In this document: in pieces, positions 16,982 through 26,247 of the stretch
Numbering within the stretch: the stretch's first letter is position 1
Layout: each line of letters starts with the position of its first letter
Assembly (NCBI GenBank): GCA_963837585.1
Contig: CAWINX010000003.1
Coordinates: 310,001 to 374,000, forward strand
Direction of reading: 5' to 3'
Source of the DNA: CAWINX01 sp963837585
GTDB lineage: Bacteria > Actinomycetota > Thermoleophilia > Solirubrobacterales > 70-9
Length of the DNA stretch: 64,000 nucleotides
Translations under genes and position numbers: made by a program
The notes under the pieces: model-generated
Seen by the model: the letters and a program-made list of their open reading frames with translations, nothing else
Databases searched by the model: none
Told to the model about the DNA's origin: nothing

Positions 16982-17954
16982 ATGCCGTTCCCAGCGACAC
17001 GCCTGCGCAGACTGCGCCGCACGGAGGCCCTGCGCGGCCTGGTCCGCGAGACGAGCCTCTCGGCGAGCCAGCTGATCCAGCCCCTGTTTCGTGGTGGCTG
17101 GAGAGGGCGTTCGAGAGGAGGTTGAGTCGATGCCGGGGATCGAGCGGTTCTCGATCTCAGAGCTTGTTGCCGAGGCCACAGAGCTTGCGACAGCGGGGGT
17201 GGGGACCGTTCTCCTATTTGGCATCCCCTCGACCAAGGATGAAAGCGGCAGTGGCGCCTACGACGACGAGGGTGTCGTGCAGATGGCCGTGCGGGCCCTC
17301 AAGGAGGCCCATCCCGAGCTGACCGTGATCACTGACGTTTGCCTCTGCGAGTACACCTCGCACGGCCACTGCGGTTTCGTCAGGGACGGCGAGGTCGACA
17401 ACGACATCACGGTCGAGCTGCTCGCCAAAATCGCGGTCTCCCACGCCGAGGCCGGCGCCGATGCCGTGGCGCCCAGCGACATGATGGACGGCCGGGTCGG
17501 AACGATTCGCCACCAGCTCGACGAGGAGGGTCACCCCGGCGTCCCGATCGTCGCCTACAGCGCCAAGTACGCGTCGGCGTTCTACGGCCCGTTCCGCGAC
17601 GCCGCCGAGTCGACCCCCGAATTCGGCGATCGCCGCGGGTACCAGATGGATCCCGCCAACGCGGTCGAGGCGGTCCGCGAGGCGCAGCTCGACCTCGAAG
17701 AGGGCGCCGACATGCTCATGGTCAAGCCGGCGACGCCCTACCTCGACGTCGTGCGCCGGGTCAAGGACGAGACCGCCGCTCCGCTCGCCGCCTACCACGT
17801 CTCCGGCGAGTACTCGATGCTGAAGGCCGCCGCCGCCAACGGCTGGATCGACGAGCGCGCCGCGGTGCTGGAGACGCTGACCTCGATCCGCCGCGCCGGC
17901 GCCGACGCGATCGTCACCTACTACGCGAAGGAGGCCGCGGGATGGCTTCAGTGA
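16982..17954 (+). CDS. hemB: Delta-aminolevulinic acid dehydratase (porphobilinogen synthase), one frame break
   Basis: Condenses two 5-aminolevulinate molecules into porphobilinogen. The N-terminus TRLRRLRRTEALRGLVRET reads from ATG 16982 to LIQPLF; one extra C at about 17090 then shifts the frame, and removing it gives FVVAGEGVREEVESMPGIER. Active-site lysines are in YSAKYASAFYGPFR and MVKPATPYLD. The cysteines in DVCLCEYTSHGHCG indicate the zinc-dependent type. About 323 residues after repair. It overlaps the next gene by 13 bases. Confidence 0.93.
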
Positions 17955-19033
17955 GTTCCAAGGTTCCCCAGTCCAAGGCTCGCTCGCGCAAGGACGGCGC
18001 GGCGATCCCGCTCGACGAAGCCGATAAGCGCCTGATGAACCTGCTCCAGTCGAGCTTCCCGCTCGACCCCGAGCCCTTCGCCCTCGTCGCCTCCGAGGCA
18101 GAGATGGAACTGGACGACGTCCTCACTCGCACTCGGCGGTTGCTCGACGAGCGGATCATCCGCGAGATCACTCCGATCTTCGACACCCGAGCGCTGGGCT
18201 ATGAGTCGATGCTGGTCGCCGCCAAAGTCGACTCCGAGAACCCACAGCGCGCCGCGAAGGTCGTCAATTCCCATCCCGGCGTTTCCCACAATTACCTCCG
18301 CACCCACGACTTCAATCTCTGGTTCACGATCGCCACGCCGCCCGATTCCGAGCTGGGGCTGCCCGGCACGCTCGAGGTGCTGATGCGCGAGACCGGGGCC
18401 GAGTCGATGCGCCAGCTCCCCACCCTGACCCTGTTCAAGATCAACATGAACCTGGAAATGGAGAAGGGAACCGACGCCCTCGCCGCCGCGGTCGACGCCT
18501 CACCGCCGCGTGAGCTGGAGCCTCAGCCCTACGACGATCGCGACATCGCGGTGATCCGCGCCCTGCAGGGGCCGATGGAGCCGGTCGAGCGCCCCTATGA
18601 CGAAGCTGCCGCCGAGGTGGGGATGAGCACGGAAGAGCTGCTCGAGCACCTGCGGGCGATGGTCGACCGCAAGCTGCTGCGCCGCGTCGCCGCGATCCTC
18701 TTCCATCGCCGCGCCGGCTTCTCGGCAAACGGGATGGGGGTTTGGAAGGTGCCGGAGCCCGAGATCATGGAGACGGGCCGGCAGATGGCGTCGTTCCGCG
18801 GCATCTCCCACTGCTACCAGCGACCCACCTATGCGGATTGGCCCTACAGCGTCTTCACGATGGCGCACGGCCGATCGAAAGAGGAGTGCGACGCGATCCT
18901 CGACTCGATCGCCGAGGAGTGCGGGATGGGTCCCGACGACCGCGCCACCCTCTACTCATCGACCGAGTACAAGAAGATCCGCCTCCGGTATTTCACCGAC
19001 GAATATGCAGCCTGGGAGGCCGAGCATTCCTAG
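17942..19033 (+). CDS. Two-module siroheme-decarboxylase-like / Lrp-AsnC-like protein (AhbA-AhbB type fusion)
   Basis: 363 residues built from two similar modules. Each has an N-terminal winged-helix part (residues about 25-75 and 190-240) and an AsnC-like ligand domain. The first module contains GVSHNYLRTHDFNLWFTIAT, the second ISHCYQRPTYADWPYSVFTM and HGRSKEECD. These motifs are characteristic of the NirDLGH/AhbAB siroheme decarboxylases, which occur as two separate subunits of about 150 residues in the alternative heme pathway. Position between hemB and hemL supports a heme-related role. An annotation as an Lrp-family regulator would be the conservative alternative. Confidence 0.75.
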   Translation: MASVSSKVPQSKARSRKDGAAIPLDEADKRLMNLLQSSFPLDPEPFALVASEAEMELDDVLTRTRRLLDERIIREITPIFDTRALGYESMLVAAKVDSENPQRAAKVVNSHPGVSHNYLRTHDFNLWFTIATPPDSELGLPGTLEVLMRETGAESMRQLPTLTLFKINMNLEMEKGTDALAAAVDASPPRELEPQPYDDRDIAVIRALQGPMEPVERPYDEAAAEVGMSTEELLEHLRAMVDRKLLRRVAAILFHRRAGFSANGMGVWKVPEPEIMETGRQMASFRGISHCYQRPTYADWPYSVFTMAHGRSKEECDAILDSIAEECGMGPDDRATLYSSTEYKKIRLRYFTDEYAAWEAEHS

Positions 19034-20282
19034 TTCGGAGGAGCTCTACCGTAGGGCTCTCGAGGTAATTCCCGGTGGAGTCAACTCGCCCGTCAGGGCG
19101 ATGCGCCAGGTCGGGCGCGACCCGATCTTCATCGAGCGCGGCGAGGGCTGTGAGCTGATCGATGTCGACGGCAACCGCTACGTCGACTGGGTCGGGTCCT
19201 GGGGGCCGATGATCCTCGGCCACGCTCACCCCGCGGTCGTTGCGGCGATCGAGGCCGCTGCCGAGCGCGGCACCAGCTACGGCGCCGCAACCGCGGGTGA
19301 GGTCGAGCTCGCCGAGCAGGTCGTCGCTCGTGTCCCCTCGGTCGAGATGATCCGAATGACCAGCTCGGGGACCGAGGCTGCGATGAGCGCCGTCCGCCTC
19401 GCTCGCGCCGTCACCGGCAGGGAGGTCGTCGTCAAGTTTGCCGGCGCCTACCACGGCCACTCCGACGGCCTGCTGGCCGATGCCGGCTCTGGTCTGGCGA
19501 CGCTCGGCATCCCGGCGAGCCCGGGGGTAACCGCGGCCCAGGCTGCCGCGACGGTCGTGGTCGACTGGAACGACCGCGAGGCGCTGACCCGCGCCCTCAC
19601 CGACCACCCCGTGGCGGCCCTTCTCGCCGAGCCGATCGCGGCGAACATGGGAGTCGTCCCGCCCGCCGACGGGTTCCTCGAGTTCCTCCGCGCGGCGAGC
19701 ACCGAGGCCGGCGCCCTGCTCGTCTTCGACGAGGTTATTACCGGCTTCCGCGTCGCCCGCGGCGGCGCCCAAGACCTCTACGGCGTCACCCCCGACCTGA
19801 CGATCCTCGGCAAGGTGCTGGGGGGCGGCCTCCCGGCCGCCGCCTTTGCCGGCCGCCGCGAGCTGATGGAGCGGGTCGCCCCGGCCGGCGACGTCTACCA
19901 GGCGGGCACGCTCTCCGGGAATCCCCTTGCTGTCGCCGCGGGGCTGGCGACGCTGCGGGAGCTGGACGCCTCCGCCTACAGCCGCCTCGGCGAGTTGACA
20001 CAACGCTTCGCTGCGGGCTTGGCGGAACTCGCCGAGGGCCGCCCGCTACAGGTCTCCTCCGCGCCGGGCCTCGTCACCCTCTTCTTCAGCGCCGAGCCGG
20101 TTCGCGACTTCACAGCTGCGGCCGCCTGCGACACCGATGCCCACGCCCGCTTCTGCCGCGCCATGTTGGAGCGCGGCTTCTACCCGCCGCCGTCCCAGTT
20201 CGAGGCTTGGTTTGTCTCCCTCGCCCATGACGAGGAGGCGATCGACCGTACCCTCGAAGCCGCCGCCGACTCCCTTCCGTGA
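19005..20282 (+). CDS. hemL: Glutamate-1-semialdehyde 2,1-aminomutase
   Basis: PLP enzyme converting glutamate-1-semialdehyde to 5-aminolevulinate in the C5 pathway. 425 residues from ATG 19005. Motifs: IPGGVNSPVRAM at the N-terminus, MTSSGTEAAMSAVRLAR, KFAGAYHGHSDGLL, LLVFDEVITGFRVA and the catalytic lysine in TILGKVLGGGLPAAAF. It overlaps the preceding decarboxylase-like gene by 29 bases, so hemB, the fusion gene and hemL form one operon. Confidence 0.95.
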   Translation: MQPGRPSIPSSEELYRRALEVIPGGVNSPVRAMRQVGRDPIFIERGEGCELIDVDGNRYVDWVGSWGPMILGHAHPAVVAAIEAAAERGTSYGAATAGEVELAEQVVARVPSVEMIRMTSSGTEAAMSAVRLARAVTGREVVVKFAGAYHGHSDGLLADAGSGLATLGIPASPGVTAAQAAATVVVDWNDREALTRALTDHPVAALLAEPIAANMGVVPPADGFLEFLRAASTEAGALLVFDEVITGFRVARGGAQDLYGVTPDLTILGKVLGGGLPAAAFAGRRELMERVAPAGDVYQAGTLSGNPLAVAAGLATLRELDASAYSRLGELTQRFAAGLAELAEGRPLQVSSAPGLVTLFFSAEPVRDFTAAAACDTDAHARFCRAMLERGFYPPPSQFEAWFVSLAHDEEAIDRTLEAAADSLP

Positions 20283-20764
20283 TGGGTGAGCTCACGCCCT
20301 CAGATGCGCTCCGGTTCCTCGCTGCCACCTTGCGGGACGAGGACACGCCGATCTCCCCTCACGTCGTCGACCCGGCGGAAGAGCCGGCCTTCGGCCCACT
20401 GGCCGCAGCCGGCCCTCGTGCCGCGACGGCACCGGGCGAGTACTCGCTCGTCCTTGAGTCCGTGCGCGAGGGCTACCTCCTCCACTATGGCGAGCCGCGC
20501 ATCCTTTCCGGCCACGACCCGGATCTGGCCCTGCTCGCCGGGGACTATCTCTACGCCCTCGGCATCGAGCGCCTCGCGGCTCTCGGCGACTCTGACGCGG
20601 TACATGAACTGGCCGACCTGATCAGCCTCTGCGCCCAGCTTCACGCCGAGGGGCGGGAGGACTCCGTGCCCGACCTGTGGAGGGCCTCGGCCGTCGCGGT
20701 GGGGGACGGTCGTTCCGACGCGCACGAGGACGTTAAGCGAGCCCTCCGCGCTTCCGGCCTGTAG
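20282..20764 (+). CDS. Hypothetical protein downstream of hemL
   Basis: 160 residues, mostly helical. I do not recognise a family. The segment LLAGDYLYALGIERLAALGD resembles a helix of polyprenyl synthetase-like proteins, but no aspartate-rich catalytic motif is present. The ATG overlaps the hemL stop (GTGATG), and the gene ends 21 bases before the Rieske gene, so it is probably transcribed with hemL or with the bc complex. Confidence 0.7.
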   Translation: MGELTPSDALRFLAATLRDEDTPISPHVVDPAEEPAFGPLAAAGPRAATAPGEYSLVLESVREGYLLHYGEPRILSGHDPDLALLAGDYLYALGIERLAALGDSDAVHELADLISLCAQLHAEGREDSVPDLWRASAVAVGDGRSDAHEDVKRALRASGL

Positions 20765-20785
20765 ATAGACTCCGCGACCGCGAAA

Positions 20786-21469
20786 GTGGCTGACGAGGCG
20801 GACAAGCGCAACGGGGTCGAGGCGGCCTCCCGGGAAGAGCGGCCCAAGCCGCCCCCCCGCGGCTACTTCGAGGGCGAGTCGATGACCCGCCGTCATGCCT
20901 TCACGATCGCCAGCCAGGCGATCGGCGGAGTCGCCGGACTTGCGATCGTGTTGCCCGCCGTCGGCTTCGCGGTCGCTCCGATCTTCCACCGCGGCAAGGA
21001 GCGTTGGGAGGCGGTCGGCCCGGCCGGGGACTTCGTCGAGGACACCTACCGCCAGGTCGTCTTCACGCTGGTCAACGGGATCGGCGACGCCGGCAAGTCC
21101 ACCGCCTACATCCGCAAGGGCTCACCGCAGCTGCACGAGAGCCCGAAGGAGATCATCGCGATCTCCAACCGCTGTGCCCATCTCGGCTGCCCGGTCCGTT
21201 ACGTGCAGGCCGCCGGGAACTTCATCTGCCCCTGCCACGGCGGCGTCTATGACTTCCAGGGCAAGAGGATCGGCGGCCCCCCGGTGCGTCCGCTCGATCG
21301 CTTCCAGACCCGGATCCGCGACGGCCAGGTTGAGATCGGGCCCCGCTACAGCGTCACCTCGCAGCTGGAGCCGGTCCGCACCCGCGATCCCGGCGAGTTC
21401 ACCGGCGGCATCTGGGAGTACCTCTACCCGCCGCGCCCGTCGACCTTCCCGGCCCCGTCCGGCGGCTAG
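20786..21469 (+). CDS. qcrA: Menaquinol-cytochrome c reductase Rieske iron-sulfur subunit
   Basis: 227 residues. A cytoplasmic N-terminus is followed by one membrane anchor (about residues 40-62, GGVAGLAIVLPAVGFAVAPI) and an extracytoplasmic Rieske domain with both 2Fe-2S boxes, CAHLGCPV and CPCHGGVYD. The RRHAF sequence just before the anchor fits a twin-arginine (Tat) signal; tatA and tatC lie 4 kb downstream. The GTG start follows the upstream gene by 21 bases. Confidence 0.93.
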   Translation: MADEADKRNGVEAASREERPKPPPRGYFEGESMTRRHAFTIASQAIGGVAGLAIVLPAVGFAVAPIFHRGKERWEAVGPAGDFVEDTYRQVVFTLVNGIGDAGKSTAYIRKGSPQLHESPKEIIAISNRCAHLGCPVRYVQAAGNFICPCHGGVYDFQGKRIGGPPVRPLDRFQTRIRDGQVEIGPRYSVTSQLEPVRTRDPGEFTGGIWEYLYPPRPSTFPAPSGG

Positions 21470-21482
21470 GTAGGCGACCCCG

Positions 21483-22406
21483 ATGCCGAAAATGCCTTCA
21501 ATGCCCAAGATCCCCGACTCGGTAGTCCCCGGCCCGCTGCGCAAACCGGCCAAGCCCGGCGAGGCCGGCCCCGCCAAGGCGCCCGCCCCGGCGGACCTCA
21601 AGACTTCGCCGCCGGAGCGGCCCAGCGACGTCCAGCGGCTCGGCGCGGCGGCCAAGGACGCCCCGGTCGACGTGCTCGCCTGGCTCGACCAGCGCACCGC
21701 TGCCTCCGGCTTTCTCACCGGGCTGCTCTACCGCAATGTCCCGAAGGGGACCAACTGGTACTACACGCTCGGCTCCGCGGCTCTCTTCGCCTTCATCGTG
21801 CAGGCGGTCACCGGCGTTTTCCTGGCGATGTTCTACGTGCCCTCGCCGACTCAGGCCTACGCCTCGATCTCCCACATCAACAACGACGTCTTCCTCGGCC
21901 AGCTCGTGCACGGCATGCACAAGTGGGGATCGAGTGTGATGGTGATCCTCCTCTTCCTCCACATGGGGCGGACCTTCTTCTTCGGCGCCTACAAGTACCC
22001 GCGCGAGCTGAACTGGGTGATCGGGGTCGTGCTGCTGATCCTGACCATGACGATGGCCTTCACCGGCTACCTGCTGCCCTTCGACCAGCGCTCCTTCTGG
22101 GCCTCGGTCGTCGGCATCAACATCAACGGGACCGGGCCGATCGTCGGGCCCTACCTCAGCGACTTCCTGCGCGCCGGCCCCGAGTTCGGCGCGACCACGC
22201 TCTCCCGCTTCTACTCGATTCACATGCTGCTCGTCCCCGGCGCGATCATCGCCCTGATCGGCGCCCACCTCTACCTCGTCGTCAAGCTCGGCACCACGGC
22301 TCCGCCGTGGGTGAAGGCGGAGCGACCCAAGGTTGCCGCTCCTGTCTCTCAGCTTGACGCGGGCGCCGAGGCAGAAACCGGCAACGGAGCCTCCCCAGAC
22401 CGATGA
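21483..22406 (+). CDS. qcrB: Cytochrome b subunit of bc complex (N-terminal type, QcrB)
   Basis: 307 residues with a Pro/Ala/Lys-rich N-terminal extension of about 70 residues, then four membrane helices. Heme-ligating histidines lie in HGMHKWGSSVMVILLFLHMG and FYSIHMLLVPGAIIALIGAH. Quinol-site features include TGYLLPFDQRSFWA. It is the short b6-type protein; helices of subunit IV are in the next gene. The stop overlaps the next start (ATGA). Confidence 0.93.
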   Translation: MPKMPSMPKIPDSVVPGPLRKPAKPGEAGPAKAPAPADLKTSPPERPSDVQRLGAAAKDAPVDVLAWLDQRTAASGFLTGLLYRNVPKGTNWYYTLGSAALFAFIVQAVTGVFLAMFYVPSPTQAYASISHINNDVFLGQLVHGMHKWGSSVMVILLFLHMGRTFFFGAYKYPRELNWVIGVVLLILTMTMAFTGYLLPFDQRSFWASVVGININGTGPIVGPYLSDFLRAGPEFGATTLSRFYSIHMLLVPGAIIALIGAHLYLVVKLGTTAPPWVKAERPKVAAPVSQLDAGAEAETGNGASPDR

Positions 22407-23104
22407 AGCCGGCGGATAAGCAGGCATATCTCGAGCAGTACGAGCTCCTCAAGAAGAAGGGCAAGCCCTTCTTCCCCTATGCGGTGATGAAGGACTCGAC
22501 GATGGCCCTGGTCGTCGTCGGAGTGATCATCGTGATGTCGTTGATCCTCGGCGCCGAGCAGGGGCCGAAGGCCGACCCGACCACGACCACCTACGTGCCA
22601 CGGCCCGAGTGGTACTTCTACTTCCTCTTCGAGCTGCTGCGGGTGATCAAGCCGCCGGAGCTGGTCCCGATCGCGACGATCGGCATCCCGACCATCTGCA
22701 TGGTCCTGCTCCTTCTCCTGCCGTTTTACGACCGCGGCCCGGAGCGCCGACCCGACCGTCGGCCGATCGCCACCACCGCCGGCTGTTTGACGATCATCGC
22801 GATGGCCTACCTGACCTTCCTCGGCGCCACCGGCGGCTCGCCCACCGAGATCGACATGAAGGTGGCGCCGCAGTACGAGGCCGGCAAGGAAGTCGTCGCC
22901 GGGTCGGGCTGCCTCGCCTGCCACAAGCTCGGCGAGAACGGCAACAACGGCCCGGGGCCGGAGTTGACCCACATCGCCCAGCGCATCCCGCGCGCGGCGA
23001 TCATTCGCTCGGTGCAGATAGGCCCGGGTATCATGCCCTCGTTCCAGGATCTGCCGCCGAAGAAGCTCAACGAGCTCGCTGACTTCCTCTCCTCACTCAA
23101 CTAA
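22403..23104 (+). CDS. qcrC: Subunit IV-cytochrome c fusion of the bc complex (QcrC type)
   Basis: 233 residues. The N-terminal half has the subunit IV signature PRPEWYFYFLFELLRVIK and three membrane helices. The C-terminal half is a monoheme cytochrome c domain with the heme motif CLACH and the distal methionine in GPGIMPSFQDLP. This b6c-type split matches the Bacillus menaquinol:cytochrome c reductase and differs from the diheme QcrC of mycobacteria. It closes the qcrABC-type operon; menG follows. Confidence 0.9.
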   Translation: MKPADKQAYLEQYELLKKKGKPFFPYAVMKDSTMALVVVGVIIVMSLILGAEQGPKADPTTTTYVPRPEWYFYFLFELLRVIKPPELVPIATIGIPTICMVLLLLLPFYDRGPERRPDRRPIATTAGCLTIIAMAYLTFLGATGGSPTEIDMKVAPQYEAGKEVVAGSGCLACHKLGENGNNGPGPELTHIAQRIPRAAIIRSVQIGPGIMPSFQDLPPKKLNELADFLSSLN

Positions 23105-23147
23105 GCCGTCTCGAGACTCCGCCCAGTTCGCGGATCAGGTCAACCGC

Positions 23148-23816
23148 ATGTTCGACCGCATCGCCGGTCGATACGACCTGCTCAACTCGGTGATGACGGC
23201 GGGACTCCACCACCGCTGGCGCGAGCGCGCCGCCGACCGAGCGACTCTGCGCCCCGGCGACTCCGCGCTTGATGTTTGTTGCGGTACCGGCGATCTCACC
23301 CTTGAACTCGCCCGCCGCGTCTCTCCGGGCGGCCACGTGGTCGGCAGCGACTTCTCCGAGCCGATGCTCGACCTGGCGCGGGAGAAGGTCGCCGAACGGA
23401 ACACCGACGGCATCCGCTTCGAATGGGCGGATGCGCTCCAGCTTCCCTACGATGCCGGCCGCTTCGACGCCGTCACGGTCGGCTTCGGCGTCCGCAATTT
23501 TGCCGACCGCGATCGCGGGCTGGCCGAGATGGCCCGGGTGCTGAAGCCCGGTGGGCGTCTCGTCATCCTCGAGCTGACGCAGCCGACCCGACCGCCGCTT
23601 TCGACCTTCTACTCGCTCTGGTTCGACCGCATCGTCCCGTTGCTCGGCAGGCTCACCGCCAACCCCGAGGCCTATTCCTACCTCCCGGAGTCGGTCCGCA
23701 ACTTCCCGAGCCCAGATGGGCTGGCCGAGAAGATGAGCGACGCCGGTTTGGTGGAGATCCGCTGGACGGTGCTCGCCGGGGGGATCGTCACGATCCACAG
23801 CGGCATTCGAGGGTGA
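23148..23816 (+). CDS. menG: Demethylmenaquinone methyltransferase
   Basis: UbiE/MenG-family SAM methyltransferase catalysing the last step of menaquinone synthesis. 222 residues. Signatures: FDRIAGRYDLLNSVMTAGLH at the N-terminus, the SAM motif LDVCCGTGDLTLELA and FGVRNFADRDRGLAEM. An upstream in-frame extension exists but has no obvious start codon, so the ATG at 23148 is used. It fits beside the menaquinol-oxidising complex and the polyprenyl synthase. Confidence 0.92.
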   Translation: MFDRIAGRYDLLNSVMTAGLHHRWRERAADRATLRPGDSALDVCCGTGDLTLELARRVSPGGHVVGSDFSEPMLDLAREKVAERNTDGIRFEWADALQLPYDAGRFDAVTVGFGVRNFADRDRGLAEMARVLKPGGRLVILELTQPTRPPLSTFYSLWFDRIVPLLGRLTANPEAYSYLPESVRNFPSPDGLAEKMSDAGLVEIRWTVLAGGIVTIHSGIRG

Positions 23817-24779
23817 CCAGGCCCTCTGCTGTCCCACCGCCGGTGACGGCGGTCCTTGACGCGTCAAGCCGCTGGCTCCCGTTGCGCCTCGAAGCGGTGG
23901 AGGCGACGCTGCGCGAGCTCAGTGCTGCCCAGGGGGGGCCGCTTGGCGAGGATTCGACGGCGACACTCGCGGCCGGGGGCAAGCGCCTCCGCCCGCTGCT
24001 CGTCTTGCTCTGCGCCGGCGAGCCCGGCGGCGACGCGGCCGTGCGGGCCGCCGCGGCGATCGAACTCGTCCACATGGCGACGCTGGTCCACGACGATGTC
24101 CTCGACGACGCGCCGTTGCGCCGTGGACGACCCACGGTCGCCGCCACCTCGGGTCGCGATCGCGCTGTCGCCACCGGTGACCTGCTCTTCTCCCGGGCCT
24201 TTGCCCTGCTCGGCAGAGGCGGGCGACGAGCGCGCCGTCGAGCTGCTCAGCGAGGCCTCGGTCGCCCTGGCCCGCGGCGAGCTGGCGCAGCGCCAGGATG
24301 CCTTCGACATCGCGGTTGGCGAGGAGCGCTATATGGAGCGCTGCCGACTGAAGACCGCGAGGCTGTTCGAGTGCGCCTGCCTGATGGGAAGGGACGAGCA
24401 GGCTCTGCGCGCCTTCGGCGCCGGGATCGGCTTGGCGTTCCAGCTGCTCGACGACGTCCTCGACGTGTCCGGACCGCCCGAGCGCACCGGCAAGGCTCGC
24501 GGCACCGATCTGCTCGACGGCACCGTCACGCTGCCGCTGATCGTCGCGACTGCGGTCGACCCGGGGATCCAATCAGTCGAACTTCGCACCCTCGACCCCG
24601 CCTCGGCCGAGGCACTCTGCGACCGCATCGCGGCAACCGGAGCGCTCGACGCGGTCCGCTCCCAGGCCCTGGAGCTTGTCGCCACCGCCAAGCGGGAACT
24701 CGCCGCGGCGGCTTTCGACGACGAGCAGAGGAAGTTGTTGGAGCTGATCGCCGACGGCGTTGTCCAGCGCTACAGCTGA
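23813..24779 (+). CDS. Polyprenyl diphosphate synthase (menaquinone side chain), one frame break
   Basis: Trans-prenyltransferase, about 321 residues. The first aspartate-rich motif is LVHDDVLDDAPLRRGRPT, the second QLLDDVLDVSG; GGKRLRPLLVLL is the substrate-binding start. The frame changes near 24212 (after AFALL), and removing one G gives AEAGDERAVELLSEAS. The length modulo 3 agrees with one insertion. The GTG start overlaps the menG stop, so chain elongation and ring methylation for menaquinone are coupled. The 3' end overlaps a convergent gene by 10 bases. Confidence 0.88.
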
Positions 24780-25102
24780 AAGTCGTCAGCGCTGATCAGG
24801 TCGGCCTCGAGGGCGACTACGAACGTCTCGGCCATCTCTTCCATGATCGAGCGCTGTAGAGACTTCAGGCCCTCGACCAGCTCCTGGGTGCCGTCGTCCA
24901 GCTCCTCGTCGAAGTCGTCGATCTCATGCTCGCCGTGAATGCTGTTGCCCTCCCACTCGCACTCCGGGCAGCGCCGCCAGAGGCGCCAGTGGCCCTGGGG
25001 GGCGGCCTGCTCCCAACAGGTCGGCTGCACCAGGCGCGAAGCGCACTCCGGGCAGACGTGAAGTCCGGTCGTGGTCTTCGTCTCAGTGCGAGTGCGTCGC
25101 AT
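24770..25102 (-). CDS. Small zinc-ribbon protein, function unknown
   Basis: 110 residues. Two CxxC pairs, VCPECASRL and RCPECEWEG, are about 25 residues apart and probably bind one zinc ion. The second half is acidic and helical (DDFDEELDDGTQELVEGLK). I do not recognise a specific family. It is convergent with the polyprenyl synthase and overlaps its 3' end by 10 bases; it is divergent from tatA. Confidence 0.75.
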   Translation of the reverse strand: MRRTRTETKTTTGLHVCPECASRLVQPTCWEQAAPQGHWRLWRRCPECEWEGNSIHGEHEIDDFDEELDDGTQELVEGLKSLQRSIMEEMAETFVVALEADLISADDFQL

Positions 25103-25222
25103 GGTTCAACTATCGAACCCGCGAGAGAGCCACTTAATCCGGACTTTTCCGCAACGAATCGCAAAAACCCCAGAAACGGGTAGGCGCGCCTCCCCAATAG
25201 CTTGCGCCTGTACCATGAATCG

Positions 25223-25453
25223 ATGCTTGGAAACATCGGCCCCCTGGAGATCGTCGTCGTCCTGATCATCGCCCTCGTGGTGTTCGGGCCAAAACGCCTC
25301 CCCGAGTTGGGCCGTTCGCTCGGCAAGGGCATTCGCGAGTTTCGCGGCTCGCTGACCGGCGAGCACGACGACGACGACGAGCCCTCCCCACCGGCTCCCC
25401 CGCAGGGACTCGAGGCCGGCGAGCGCGAGCCGGTCGCCCACAAACGGTCCTAG
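25223..25453 (+). CDS. tatA: Sec-independent protein translocase TatA
   Basis: 76 residues. A short extracytoplasmic start is followed by one membrane helix (PLEIVVVLIIALVVFG), the hinge FGPKRLPELGRSLGKGI and an amphipathic helix, then an acidic, proline-rich tail. This is the TatA/E layout. ATG 25223 gives the canonical start MLGNIGPLE. tatC follows after 12 bases. A likely client, the Rieske protein, is encoded 4 kb upstream. Confidence 0.93.
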   Translation: MLGNIGPLEIVVVLIIALVVFGPKRLPELGRSLGKGIREFRGSLTGEHDDDDEPSPPAPPQGLEAGEREPVAHKRS

Positions 25454-25465
25454 GGGCAAGCCGGG

Positions 25466-26239
25466 ATGCCCCGTCGCGTCCGGGCGGTCTCCCATGAAGA
25501 CCGCCTCACCATCGTCGAGCACCTCGACGAGCTGCGCTTCCGGCTCGTCGTCTCGCTGGCCGCCTTCGGAGTCGCCCTCGCCCTCTGTTTCTGGCAGAAC
25601 CACCTGTTGCTGGAGATCGCCTCCGGGCCGCTCCCGCACGCCCACAAGAAGCTGCTCACCTTCGGCGTCACCGAGCCGTTCACGACGACGCTGACGGTCG
25701 CGGCCTACGGCGCGATCATCCTCGCTGCGCCGATCGTTCTCTACCAGCTCGCCGCCTATGTCCTGCCCGCCTTCAGCGATGCCGAGCGTCGCGTCGCCGT
25801 GCCGATCCTCCTGATGGTCCCGATTCTCTTTGCCGCGGGCGTCGCTTTCGGGTATTTCGTCGTTATGCCCGCGGCCGTCCACTTCCTGCTCGGCTTCAAC
25901 GACAGCCAGTTCAACGTTCAGGTGCGGGCCCGCGATTACTACGGCTTCTTCGGGATGACGATGCTCGCCTGCGGCATCGTCTTCGAGCTGCCCCTGGCGA
26001 TCGTCGCCGTCACCCGGCTTGGCATCGTCAAGGTGAGCCAGCTCACCGCCAACCGTCGCTACGCCTACCTGGTGATCGCGATCGTCGCCGCGGCGCTGCC
26101 GGGAGTCGACCCGATCTCGATGCTGATCGAGATGGTCCCCCTCCTCGTCCTCTACGAGTTGAGTATCTTGCTCGCTCGCGCCTTCGGCGATCCGAAGGCG
26201 ACGGGAGGTTTGACCGAGCCCTCGACCCAGGAGCGGTGA
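25466..26239 (+). CDS. tatC: Sec-independent protein translocase TatC
   Basis: 257 residues with six membrane segments. The family signatures are HLDELRFRLVVSL at the N-terminus, TEPFTTTLTVAAYGAII in the first periplasmic/membrane region, the FELPLAIV glutamate in the fourth helix and the final RRYAYLVIAIVAAALPG-type segment. It forms the twin-arginine receptor with TatA/B. It is probably cotranscribed with tatA and the following gene. Confidence 0.95.
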   Translation: MPRRVRAVSHEDRLTIVEHLDELRFRLVVSLAAFGVALALCFWQNHLLLEIASGPLPHAHKKLLTFGVTEPFTTTLTVAAYGAIILAAPIVLYQLAAYVLPAFSDAERRVAVPILLMVPILFAAGVAFGYFVVMPAAVHFLLGFNDSQFNVQVRARDYYGFFGMTMLACGIVFELPLAIVAVTRLGIVKVSQLTANRRYAYLVIAIVAAALPGVDPISMLIEMVPLLVLYELSILLARAFGDPKATGGLTEPSTQER

Positions 26240-26247
26240 TCGACTAG

